From Alopecurus myosuroides (taxonomy: Eukaryota; Streptophyta; Magnoliopsida; Poales; Poaceae), in contig CM054062.1 of the NCBI GenBank assembly GCA_028641055.1, positions 187,053,958 through 187,117,957 on the forward strand: DNA of 64,000 bases. Direction: 5' to 3'. This document shows positions 55,596-64,000 of the stretch, in pieces. Positions within the stretch are counted from its first letter, which is position 1; the number at the start of each line of letters is the position of its first letter. The notes beneath the pieces were generated by a model that was given only the letters and a program-made list of their open reading frames with translations, made no database searches and was not told where the DNA came from. The position numbers and the translations under genes are program-made.

Positions 55596-56640
55596 CTAGT
55601 TGCTCGTGTATTCTGGGGGTTCTGGTGTTTGCAGCTCCGTCCACTCGCTTAGGAACTCCATGAGGACCTTGAATTTCACGGTGTTGCGCCCTGCGTATAT
55701 TATGTCCCAGGCGCCTAGCTCGATGCTCCACTTCGCGATTCTTCCCGATGCCATGGGGTTGTTCATGATAATACCGAGTGATGCGTCGTTTAGCACTGTA
55801 ACGGTGTGTTCCTGGAAGTAGTGCTTGAGCTTGCGGGTTGTTAGGACTACTCCATACGCGAGCTTCTGATAGTGAGGGTATCGCTGTTTGCACGACGAAA
55901 GCACCTCGCTGATGTAGTATATTGGCCGCTGAACGGCGTACGCCTTTTCGTCCTCTGGTCGCTCGACGATAATTGCCGTACCGACGACTTGGTTTGTTGC
56001 GGCTAGATAAAGGTATAGGGGCTCTTTCTCACGTGGCGTTGCCAAGACGCGCTTGCTCTGCAACGCTCTTTTTAGGTCGATGAATGCCTTTTTTGCTTCA
56101 GGTGTCCACTCGAACTTATATGTATTCTTCAGCAGCTTATAGAAGGGTAGCGCCTGCTCGCCCAATCTCGCGATGAATCTGCTCAGAGCGGCCAGTCGCC
56201 CCGCGAGCTGCTGTACACCATGAAGTTTGGTTGGTTCCTTCATTCTCAAGATCGCTTGAATTTTCTGTGGATTGGCTTCGATTCCTCGGGCGGACACCAG
56301 ATACCTGAGAAGTTGTCCTGCAGGAACACTGAAGATGCATTTTGTCGGGTTAAGCTTGATCTTGTACGCATTGGGAGCGTCGAATGTCTCCCTGATGTCC
56401 TCGAGGAGCGTATCCTCCACTCGAGTTTTTATGACGATGTCGTCAATGTACACTTGTACGTTCTTGCCAATGAGCTTGGCGAGGCATTTTTGCATGCAAC
56501 GCTGATATGTTGCATCTGTGTTTTCAGCCTGAAGGGCATTGTCGTGTAGCAGTAGACACCGTGAGGTGTAATGAATGTTGTCTTCTCCTCATCCTCTTTT
56601 TTCATCCTGATCTGATTATAGCCCGAGTAGGCGTCCAAGA
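55596..56640 (-). pseudogene. Gypsy reverse transcriptase palm and linked RNase H
   Basis: Continues the RT from FLDAYSGYNQIRMKKEDEEK (56640) to FITPHGVYCYTTMPFRLK; after a frameshift near 56530 it reads MQKCLAKLIGKNVQVYIDDI with the active-site YIDD, LNPTKCIFSVPAGQLLRYLV, LAGRLAALSRFIARLGEQAL and FEWTPEAKKAFIDLKRALQS. The gypsy RNase H follows: LYLYLAATNQVVGTAIIVER, YYISEVLSSCKQRYPHYQKL and KLKHYFQEHTVTVLNDASLG. It ends at a stop at 55596. The part of RT before DAYSGY lies at 61420-61760. Confidence 0.88.
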
Positions 56641-56668
56641 AGGAGAGTCATTGGCAGCCTGCAGTGGT

Positions 56669-57120
56669 GTCGTGGGATAATCACGGCAGACGTTACCAGG
56701 GGTAACTTATTTTGGGGCAAATCGACTCTGATGTTTGGGAGAGGGTTTAGCTCAGGGGAAATCATGCTATCAACCGATCTGGTAGCTCTGGCAATAACGT
56801 CGCCGAGTCTCCGATCTAAGGTTTATTACTATCAACTCTCGTATTACAGGGTACTCGAATATCTGGTGAAACTCTCGTTTCTAACCCTAGGAGCCGGTTT
56901 ATATGTTACCCGGCTCCCTGGCTTCCTACACAAGATACACCCGGGATCCTACCCGGAAACCGCACACAACCCTAAGTTTCCTAATCCTAACCCCCAAAGC
57001 ATGGGTTACAAGGCCTACGCTCCTTATTGGGCCTTCTAGAAACTCCTCCTCCTTGAGCCGGGTCTTGCGCGATCTCCTTTGGGCCGGGTTTCACCTTGGC
57101 ATTAGCCTACCGGGTTATCA
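56669..57120 (-). repeat. LTR of the third Tat derivative, 452 bp
   Basis: On the minus strand it starts TGATAACCCGGTAGGCTAAT (57120) and ends TGATTATCCCACGACA (56669). It is preceded by the purine-rich ATGGAGGGA (57121-57129), which fits a polypurine tract and sets the orientation. ACCCGG/CCGGGT words are frequent through this element and distinguish it from the other two families. Confidence 0.65.
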
Positions 57121-57129
57121 TCCCTCCAT

Positions 57130-57515
57130 AAGTAGTCCCCAGAATAGCTTGGGCTTCTGGGGATCATCCATGAAGTGCACGCTATTCCCTGCAAAACAAT
57201 AAACATTCAAATTCATAATATACCGGGTTAGAATGCTTTGATAATAGCTAGGCCTGCTCTTTTGGCGGTCCATATAATAACTCGGCATTTTCCGAGTCAA
57301 GACACCATCTCCCGGGTCAACACTCCGTAGAAATGTGGCAAGACCCGGCTCCATACCGTTGTCAATTAATCCGAATATCACGCCCGTAATCCACCTCAAT
57401 TTCGATCCGGATATCTCGCAACGGGTATCTTGATATTTATCCCCATAAATCCGGACCGGATCATCTGTCTCCGAAAATTTCGCACTTGCCGCCTAAGCCT
57501 AGGGCTTTTCTCTCC
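57130..57515. other. Spacer and upstream region of the third opposite-strand gene
   Basis: No coding region. No TGACGTCA palindrome or tandem array of the kind seen upstream of the other two opposite-strand genes. Confidence 0.4.
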
Positions 57516-57520
57516 CACAC

Positions 57521-57528
57521 CTATAAAT
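57521..57528 (+). promoter_or_regulatory. TATA box of the third opposite-strand gene
   Basis: TATAAATA within CACCTATAAATAGGCC. A GC-rich leader follows, with a possible 5' UTR intron from GTAAGC near 57836 to an AG at about 58198, just before the ATG at 58209. Confidence 0.55.
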
Positions 57529-58208
57529 AGGCCTCCAAGGGTCAACCCTAGGTTACCGGTTCATTTCTCATCTTCCTCCTTTCCTCTCACACCACCTCCG
57601 CGCCCGCAAGCCCTAGCTCGAGCTCGCGCCGCCGGAACTATACCGCCGCCCGCAAGGACACCACCGGAGTCGCGCCGCCGCCGCCAGGTCGCCACCGTCC
57701 GCGCCTGCAACGCCGCCGCCAACCACCACCGTAGCGTCCGCGAGCTAGCTCCCAATCGGGCCACCGGATATCTCAAGGCGCCGCCGCCGTCGAGCTGTCC
57801 GCCGCCGCCGCGCATCTCTTCCCTCAACTCATCCCGTAAGCACCTTTATCTCTTAGATCTAGCCTCTTTTTCTTCAATTTCACGCATACATTTTAGATCC
57901 AATCTCACTCGCTGGCTATTCGCCATTCCGTCACTAGCTTGATATATCTTTGTAATTCTCAACCTCATGTTTTCCCACGGCTCACTCTTAGTTAATTTCA
58001 TATCTATGTCTATTAGCACATTTCACTATTCACAATCTTGCATTTTTCCTCCACGCGTTTCCCGAATAGATTTGCTTACCAAATATCGCAAATACTTAGT
58101 ATTTTCACTTTTTCCCTTCCTTCTTCTCATTAAATCGGATAGCTGTATTCTCCAGGTTTCTTGATACTCACACGCTTGCTTTTTTACTTCTTTATAGATC
58201 CACATCCC

Positions 58209-61200
58209 ATGGCTCCTAAGACAAGCAAGTCAAAGGGCAAAAACCCGGCCGGCAAGCAAAAGCCGGGTCAGTCGATTTCCGCCAACTGGGCGAAGTCGAC
58301 TGTCACGAAGGCTAAACTTGATGAGCTGACTGAGTCGGGTGTTCTGCCCGCTCGGGAGGAAATCCACTGGAGGATACCCGGCGAGTAGACCCGGCCATCA
58401 CCTGGCCTAGATGAGGTGGTAGTTTTTGTCGAGCATGTGATCCAGGGTTTCCGCCCCCCGGGTCACCCTTTCTTCCGGGAGCTCCTGGACCACTACAAGC
58501 TCCGGGTATTCGATATAGGCCCCAATTCCATGCTCAATATCTTTCATTTCATAGTCTTGTGTGAAGCCTATTTGTGCGTCCCTCCCAACCTTGCTCTATT
58601 CCTCGAACTCTTTCAATGCAAGCCATGCCGAGAGAGTGGCGACGGGGCCCTCCTGGTCTGTGGGGGCGTCTCAATTCAAAGACGGAAAAACTCCCTCATG
58701 CCGACTCTTAGCCTCCACACTCACGTAAAACACTGGCAAAAAACTTACTTTTACTGCCAAGATACTTCTTCACCCGGCGAGAAGCCATTGCCGGGTTTCT
58801 CCGATAATACCCTCACTTTGTCCAATAATCTCAATTCCTTTGCCTCTGAAGCCGAGAGGCAATCTATCCAGCCTCTCCTTCATAAGCTGGCTGTGCTCTC
58901 CGCCCAAGGTCTTATTGGGCTTAACCTGGTAAAGACCTGGGTTAGCTGTCGGATCCAGCCTAACAGCGTCCGGTCCAAACTCATGTGCCACTACTCCGGG
59001 CACCTCACCGACTCTCTCCGATACTCGGAGAAAAATTACCCGGCTGGTGACATGAACAAGATAATGAAGACCTTCTTAGCTGAAAAACTTGATGCTATCA
59101 AGAACATAGCCGGGCTTAACCCCTTCACTCGTTCTAACTCGGCTCCTCCAGTAAGAACCGGCTTAATCTCTTTATCCGACTGATACTCCTTATGTATATG
59201 TACTAACCTTTGTCTCTACACTGCTTACACAAGAAGATGATGCGTTCTGGAAGATAGTCACCCCTCCCCCTCAGAAAACTCGGAGGAGGACGAGGAGCCG
59301 GCTGATAGTGATGAAGGTAAAGCCGGGTCTTATATTTACACTTATCTCAATAACTTGTTGGAACAAATATTTCCCCTTTCCGACAATGCTCCTTATTTTC
59401 CAGAGCTAGAGGACAAAGAGGACACACAGTCGGACGAAAGTGAAGCTGAACCAGAGGTGGAGATTGGGGCGCAGAGGAAGACCGGGGGAGTTGTCTTCAA
59501 GGTGCCCTATTCCTCCATTGCCTCCAAACCATACTCGTACGCTAATATGTGCGAACTTAACCAACGCTTAACGGATTCATCATACTTGAAGGAACCTGCC
59601 CCGACCAAACGCAGGGTAACCCGGAACTCTCCGGGTGACGATCCTCTTCACCCGGGCATCCCTTCATCACCCGCTCGCCGAGCCGGTACTTCACAAACTC
59701 ATACATCCTATATTCCTCGGAAATTTCCATCTCCAAACCATCCCTTAGCCGGCCAACTCCGGGTCTCACTCTCTGACTCTTTATCAACATCTTATGGGTC
59801 CAGCAACGATCTCCCACCGGATTTCGTGGTGAATACCGGGTAAATCACTTTCCTTGCTAATCAATACACTATTAGTATCCACATCTTTCGTTTATTATCT
59901 GCTAACTGCTTCTTTTTCTTTCTCAGAGCCAAGGTCACAGCCAGTGACCCTGAAGATATGAACGTAGACAATCCGGCTATGGAAGACCCGGAGGTTGTTG
60001 TGCAGCCCGCAGCTGGAGGCGCAGAAGAAGAACAGGAAGATTTGCTGAAAGACCCGGTTGAGCAGGAAGCCGAGTTTCCTCTGGCAGGGACGAGGACATC
60101 GAGTTCCTGGGATCACGGAGGGGTGACCCCACTCCTAACACCCAGGCAACCCGGATCAACTCCCCCGAGCAGGAAAGGACCCCGCCGCCGGGTAACCAGA
60201 ACCCCAGCTCATCCAGGCCGAAACTCGGCGATCTTGATTTTGAGGGAAAGTTAACTGAGATCTTCTCTCTGAAGACCACTGAAAGGGACATCCTTGAATC
60301 CCTAGAAGCTGAGCACCAGGTAACTTAACCAATGTTGCTTATGTATTCATCCAGTCCCCAACTTCCGAGTTAACTATATCAAGTTTACTCGGTACTTTCA
60401 TAGCTGTATAACTTTTCATACCCGGTTTTACCCTGCATCCGACTGACTTTTCCTTGTCTACTTCCGCAGGCGCACGTGACCCGGTCTGAGGAAATGTTGG
60501 CGAAAACCAATGAGCTCCTCCGGGCCGAGACCAAGTTGCGGGAAGGACTGGAAGCCGAGGTGAAAGACCTTGCCAAGTATGTCAAGAAATACAAGAAGCG
60601 ATCCCAAAATGCTGAGGGTGCGCTGAAGAAAATTACGACCCAGATTGCCGACACTTACCGCTCTCTGCTTGGTAAGAAATCCTAACTTTACTGAATATAA
60701 CCCGGATTTCTCGTTCTAAAAGGTTTGTAACCCGGATCTCCTTGTTTTACTTTTTTCTGGTATCCTGTAGCTCCGGGTGAGGAATCTATGGATGAAGATG
60801 ATGTTGAGAAGCTAAAGACACTGAAGGCCGTGATCCGGCAATTCTCTGTGGGGACCAAATGGACACTGGAGGCTTTGAAGTGGCCTGGGGATTGTGGCGG
60901 CGCGGACAAGATGCTCGAGGCGTGCTCAACTATCCCCGCCTGGATTGAGCACTGGAAACGCTCAGCATGCCGAGTGGGAGTAACCCGCTGCCTTGCCTTG
61001 GCCAAAGCTTATTTTCCTAAGCTTGAGCCAGCAACGCTCGTGGGCGGGTTCCCCGAGTTTAACAACGACGGCTCAAGGTTCACTGGTAAGGACTATAAGT
61101 TTATCCATGCTCAGGTGCGTCACTCGGCAAGCTTGATAGCCGACAATCTGGATGTGAGCAAGCTCACCCCGCCCTACAACGCTGATGACAAGTCGGTCCC

Positions 61201-61471
61201 GTCTGATCTCCCCAAGCCCTTCGACATGCTGGCCTGGTGGAAGGAGGAAATAGCCAAGAAGAAAGCTGAGGCCGAGAATGCGCCATCCACCTCTACCCCG
61301 GGTGTTCCTCCTCCAGCTCGTGCTGCTGCCGCGACTGACCCGGACATGGAGGCTGGGAAGGACACAGAAGAGCCTGCGGAAGACCCGACCGCCAAGGACA
61401 CTGCTGATGGCTCGGCCATGGAGTCCATGATCTGGTCGATCCGTGGTAATGGGAAGTTATCCTTGGGGTAG
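58209..61471 (+). pseudogene. Opposite-strand multi-exon gene of the third Tat derivative (PF04195-like)
   Basis: Starts MAPKTSKSKGKNPAGKQKPG. Exon 1 (58209-59150, donor GTAAGA) contains KLDELTESGVLPAREEIHWR, a stop at 58386, then FVEHVIQGFRPPGHPFFREL, YLCVPPNLALFLELFQCKPC, KHWQKTYFYCQDTSSPGEKP and SCRIQPNSVRSKLMCHYSGH, the same family core as in the other two elements. Later exons: about 59234-59318; 59355-59840 (EDKEDTQSDESEAEPEVEIG, basic/Ser-rich); 59926-60319 (acidic); 60470-60671, a coiled coil (ELLRAETKLREGLEAEVKDL, KYVKKYKKRSQNAEGALKKI); and 60771 onward (KLKTLKAVIRQFSVGTKWTL, AWIEHWKRSACRVGVTRCLA). The frame ends at 61471 inside the neighbouring RT, so the true C-terminus is lost. 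It is the least damaged of the three copies. Function unknown. Confidence 0.72.
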
Positions 61472-61768
61472 TGTTTGTTCAGCGACATATAGTCGATGCA
61501 CACGCGAAGGATGTCAGTGTTTTTCATCGGGACCAGCACCGGGTTTTCTAACCAGGTGGATATTTTGATTTCTCTGATAAATTTTGTGGCGAGTAGTCTA
61601 TTCACCTCTTCTCCGAGTGCCTTATGTTCAGGATCGGATAATAGGTTTGGCGTCTTTGAATACTTCGAGTGAGTGCTCGGCGAACTCCCTGGGTATCCCT
61701 GGCATATCTGAAGGCTGCCAGGCAAAAATTTCCCAGTACTCACGGAGGAGTTCGACGAGCGCGCCTTC
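61420..61768 (-). pseudogene. Gypsy reverse transcriptase, N-terminal part
   Basis: Upstream half of the RT of the minus-strand Tat element: LLATKFIREIKISTWLENPV, LVPMKNTDILRVCIDYMSLN and KHYPKDNFPLPRIDQIMDS, broken by a frameshift near 61660 and cut at about 61420 by the third derivative. The match resumes at 56640 with LSFLDAYSGYNQI. Confidence 0.82.
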
Positions 61769-62560
61769 CTATGCGGACGAGAGGGTGGTGCACACCATCT
61801 CCGTCTTCGCGGGTTCTATCGGGTGCACTTGATGTTTTCGAGTGTCGTTGTTTGCACTAAACCCGAGTTCTGGAGCGTTCTTTTTTGTGAGCGGCATCAG
61901 GGAGTGATCCGTGGTCTTTGCCAATTCTTCCAGCTCCTCCTGCATCCCGAAAGATTTCGTGATCTCGTTGAACTCAATATCACACTTGTCTGACTTTTGG
62001 AAGTCGCCATCTATAGTGATGGTGCCGTATTCTCCTGGGAGTTTGAGCTTCAGGTAGGCGTAGTGTGGTACTGCCATGAATCTCGTGACCGCTGTTCGAC
62101 TGAGAATGGCGTGGTACTGTGAGTGCCAGTCGACTACTTCGAAGTCGAGGAATTCTCTCCTATAGTTTCTTGGGTTTCCGAGCACCACCTCCAAGTTGAT
62201 TGTCCCGAGTGGTCGAACTGCTTTTCCCGGTACTATCCCGTGGAAGGATGTTTGTGACTCTGCGAGTCCGTCCAGGTTTTTGTTCGTCTTGCGGAGTGTG
62301 TCCGCGTATATGATGTTGATTCCGCTGCCACCGTCCATGAACACCCGAGCAAGGTCGTAGTTGCCTATCTGCGCCTGAATGACAAGCACGGCGTGTCCTG
62401 GTCGATGTACCCGAGGGGGATGGTCTTCTTTGGAGAAGGTTATCGACTGGTCAACCATCTTCAGGTATTCGGGTGTGGATGGTGGAGTTTGTACTGCCAT
62501 GATCACTTGGCGCGTATTTGTCTTCTGAGCTCTTCGGGACGGGCAAACCTTTTGGATCAT
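61769..62560 (-). pseudogene. Gypsy aspartic protease region
   Basis: 263 open codons: PPRVHRPGHAVLVIQAQIGN, ARVFMDGGSGINIIYADTLR (the D-G/S active-site region), FHGIVPGKAVRPLGTINLEV, LDFEVVDWHSQYHAILSRTA and LKLKLPGEYGTITIDGDFQK. It is of the same kind as the protease at 8300-8960. The frame itself is open, but it is flanked by stops toward gag and RT. It would process the gag-pol polyprotein. Confidence 0.8.
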
Positions 62561-62562
62561 TC

Positions 62563-62817
62563 CTAGGAGTCCCTGGGGGTTCGGGTACCCATTGGCTCCC
62601 TGGTTTGCGCCTTTGCTGCGGGTGGCGCTGGTAGCGCGGCTAATACCGTGTTCTGATGTCCTAGTGGAGGTAGGGGCCGAGGCGGGTGGAATCCTCCCGG
62701 GAGTTGCGGGTATCCCTGGTTGACTGCGGTTCTATTTTTCTTCGTGTAGGCCACTTGGATCTCTTGGAATTTCCGGAAGTCCGTGAGGAGATGAGTCGCC
62801 TTGGTCTTGCCTGTTGA
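62563..62817 (-). pseudogene. Gypsy gag C-terminal fragment
   Basis: Reads TGKTKATHLL-like residues, then FRKFQEIQVAYTKKNRTAVN and GYPQLPGGFHPPRPLPPLGH, ending at a stop at 62563. Pro/Gln-rich tail after the gag zinc-knuckle region, which itself is cut off by the repeat starting at 62818. Confidence 0.65.
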
Positions 62818-64000
62818 TGTCTACACATGCTTCTATTCTTGTAGACAGTGTTGGGCCTCCAAGTGCAGAGATTTGTAGAACAGCAGCAAATTTCCCTTAA
62901 GTGGATTACCCAAGGTTTATCGAATTCAGGGAGGTAGAGGTCAAAGATATCCCTCTCAAGCAACCCTGCAATCAAGATATAAGAAGTCTCTTGTGTTCCC
63001 AACACACCCAATATAGGTATATAGGTGCACTAGTTCGGCGAAGAGAGAGTAAAATACAACCAGTATGAATGATTATAAGTGATAATAACAATCTGAAATA
63101 AAAATGGCAGCAAGCAAACATGTAGCAGAACAGACGGAAAAAGGTGTTTCAATGCTTGGAAATAAGGCCTAGGGCTCCTACTTTCACTAGTGGACACTCT
63201 CAACAATGCTCACATAATTGAATGCATAAATATCATCTCTTCACTGTGCTACTCCAAACCACTCCCCGGTCGAAAAACGAACACTAATCATTGCGTAGGG
63301 CTTAAACAACACTCCTCAAGTTTATATTCCCTCTCTAGGGCACCCCAATGTCACTACGAGTGCCATAGATTAGTAAAGAAACGCCAATAATTTCATAGGT
63401 TCATCTTCCAACACAAGATATAAATATCATGCTAAACCACACGGTGCACACACTGTCACCTTTACCCCGTGATCAAAGTGTTTACGGAGATAACAAAACC
63501 ACTTGAGTAGCATAACAGATGAAGATCAATCTACTTATTCAACTAGATACAAAGCTCATGATCACATAAAGATCACACCATGGGAGATAGAGATGAACCA
63601 CATAGCTAACGGTAGAGCCACCAGCCTCGGGGGAGAACTACTCCCTCCTCATCATAGGAGACAACAACGGCGATGGAGATAGCGGTGGAGTCAAAGGAGA
63701 TGGCTTCCGGGAGCACTTCCCCTTCCCGGGAGGGTGCGAGAACAGAGATCTGTCCCCCGAAACTTGTCGTCGTCGGCGACGAAGCTACAGATGTATTTTG
63801 CGGAAAATGCCGATTCCTTTAGGGTTTATACCTCGGGGAGTATATATAGGAAAAAGGGCGATGTCGGGGGGGGGGGGGTGGACAGGGGCCCACACCCCTA
63901 GGTGGCGCGGCCGGGGGGGACCCGCGCCACCCCATGGTGTGGCCACCCTGTGGCCCCCCTCCCGGGCTCTTCGGGACTTCTGGATGCTTCCGGGACTTTT
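62818..64000. repeat. Unassigned LTR-type repeat, runs off the window end
   Basis: Starts TGTCTACACATGCTTCTATT and forms a small terminal stem TGTCTAC/GTAGACA (62818-62824 and 62841-62847). It continues with the common cereal text TTGGGCCTCCAAGTGCAGAG, a long non-coding stretch, a TATATATAGG motif near 63841 and a GC-rich tail (63880-63965) resembling the reverse of 37937-37997. It interrupts the gag of the minus-strand Tat element. No coding region; orientation and class are not settled. Confidence 0.5.

Larger units (their letters stand above)
56669..61419 (-). mobile_element. Third Tat derivative: 3' LTR plus opposite-strand gene only
   Basis: Inserted in the RT of the surrounding element: RT resumes at about 61419 on one side and 56668 on the other, with CCACT and CCATG (minus strand) at the two borders, at most a weak duplication. 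It contains an LTR (56669-57120) and its own opposite-strand gene (58209 to about 61418). No gag, pol, primer-binding site or second LTR is seen. The right border cuts the gene, whose frame runs into RT. It is either a deletion product or a chimeric insertion. Confidence 0.65.
47646..62817 (-). mobile_element. Tat-lineage gypsy element, minus orientation, interrupted
   Basis: Read from high to low coordinates: gag end (62815-62563), protease (62560-61769), RT N-terminal part (to 61420), inserted third element (61419-56669), RT rest (56640-55596), second RNase H (55592-54960), integrase (54959-53802), opposite-strand gene (49469-53446 on +), spacer with tandem repeats, and 3' LTR (48144-47646). 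The 5' LTR and most of gag are missing because another repeat starts at 62818. A second RNase H and an antisense extra gene between pol and LTR are hallmarks of the plant Tat lineage. Confidence 0.8.

Noticed and set aside
57561..57827. 88-codon minus-strand ORF, Gly/Arg-rich
   Set aside because: It covers the GC-rich leader of the third antisense gene on the opposite strand; composition effect only.

Overview
The window is nuclear DNA from a grass, most likely a Triticeae species (wheat, barley, rye or Aegilops type). The reasons are nested LTR retrotransposons of cereal type (Tat-lineage Ty3/gypsy with a second RNase H; an Angela/BARE-like Ty1/copia LTR opening TGAAGGGAATATGCCC), four Stowaway MITEs with TA duplications, a Tourist MITE, PIF/Harbinger and hAT remnants, a Helitron-like unit, and a spliced GC-rich cereal gene. 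The species call is inference.

Layout. 1-9629 is Tat-type gypsy sequence in + orientation: integrase end, an intron-containing gene on the opposite strand (1329-4272), an LTR (4815-5330), then primer-binding site, gag, protease and half of RT. The LTR therefore has internal sequence on both sides. A decayed PIF/Harbinger element (about 9630-11823) with two Stowaway MITEs cuts the RT. 12911-18726 is a DNA-transposon-like unit with a long ORF, split by a 3,992-bp solo LTR (14513-18504) with a perfect CGGGC target duplication. 20025-21190 is a hAT transposase pseudogene.

The one well-supported host gene is at 21721-26503 on the minus strand: four exons, 302 codons, encoding the beta regulatory subunit of the SNF1-related kinase (SnRK1/AMPK family). 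Its 3-kb first intron carries a Tourist and a Stowaway MITE. Inverted copies of the same 4-kb LTR lie on both sides of the gene (14513-18504 minus; 28025-31714 plus).

32.5-45.3 kb holds two copies of one gypsy family in opposite orientation, a Helitron-like unit, a LINE fragment, and a composite gypsy element (36358-45301, near-matching 5-bp duplications) whose interior was replaced by an unassigned LTR-type repeat and a decayed copia element. 45.3-47.6 kb is low-copy, with a possible short spliced transcript.

47646-62817 is a second Tat element on the minus strand: 3' LTR, opposite-strand gene (49469-53446), integrase, second RNase H, RT, protease, gag end. Its RT is split by a third Tat derivative (56669 to about 61419) that has an LTR and its own opposite-strand gene but no pol. 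The right edge is another unassigned LTR-type repeat.

The most notable pattern is that three different Tat families here each carry, between pol and 3' LTR, an opposite-strand multi-exon gene with a TATA box. Two of them also have a TGACGTCA palindrome upstream, in one case inside a perfect 24-bp palindrome next to a tandem hairpin array. Antisense extra ORFs are known in Tat elements such as maize Grande; the shared promoter layout and introns are read here directly from sequence.
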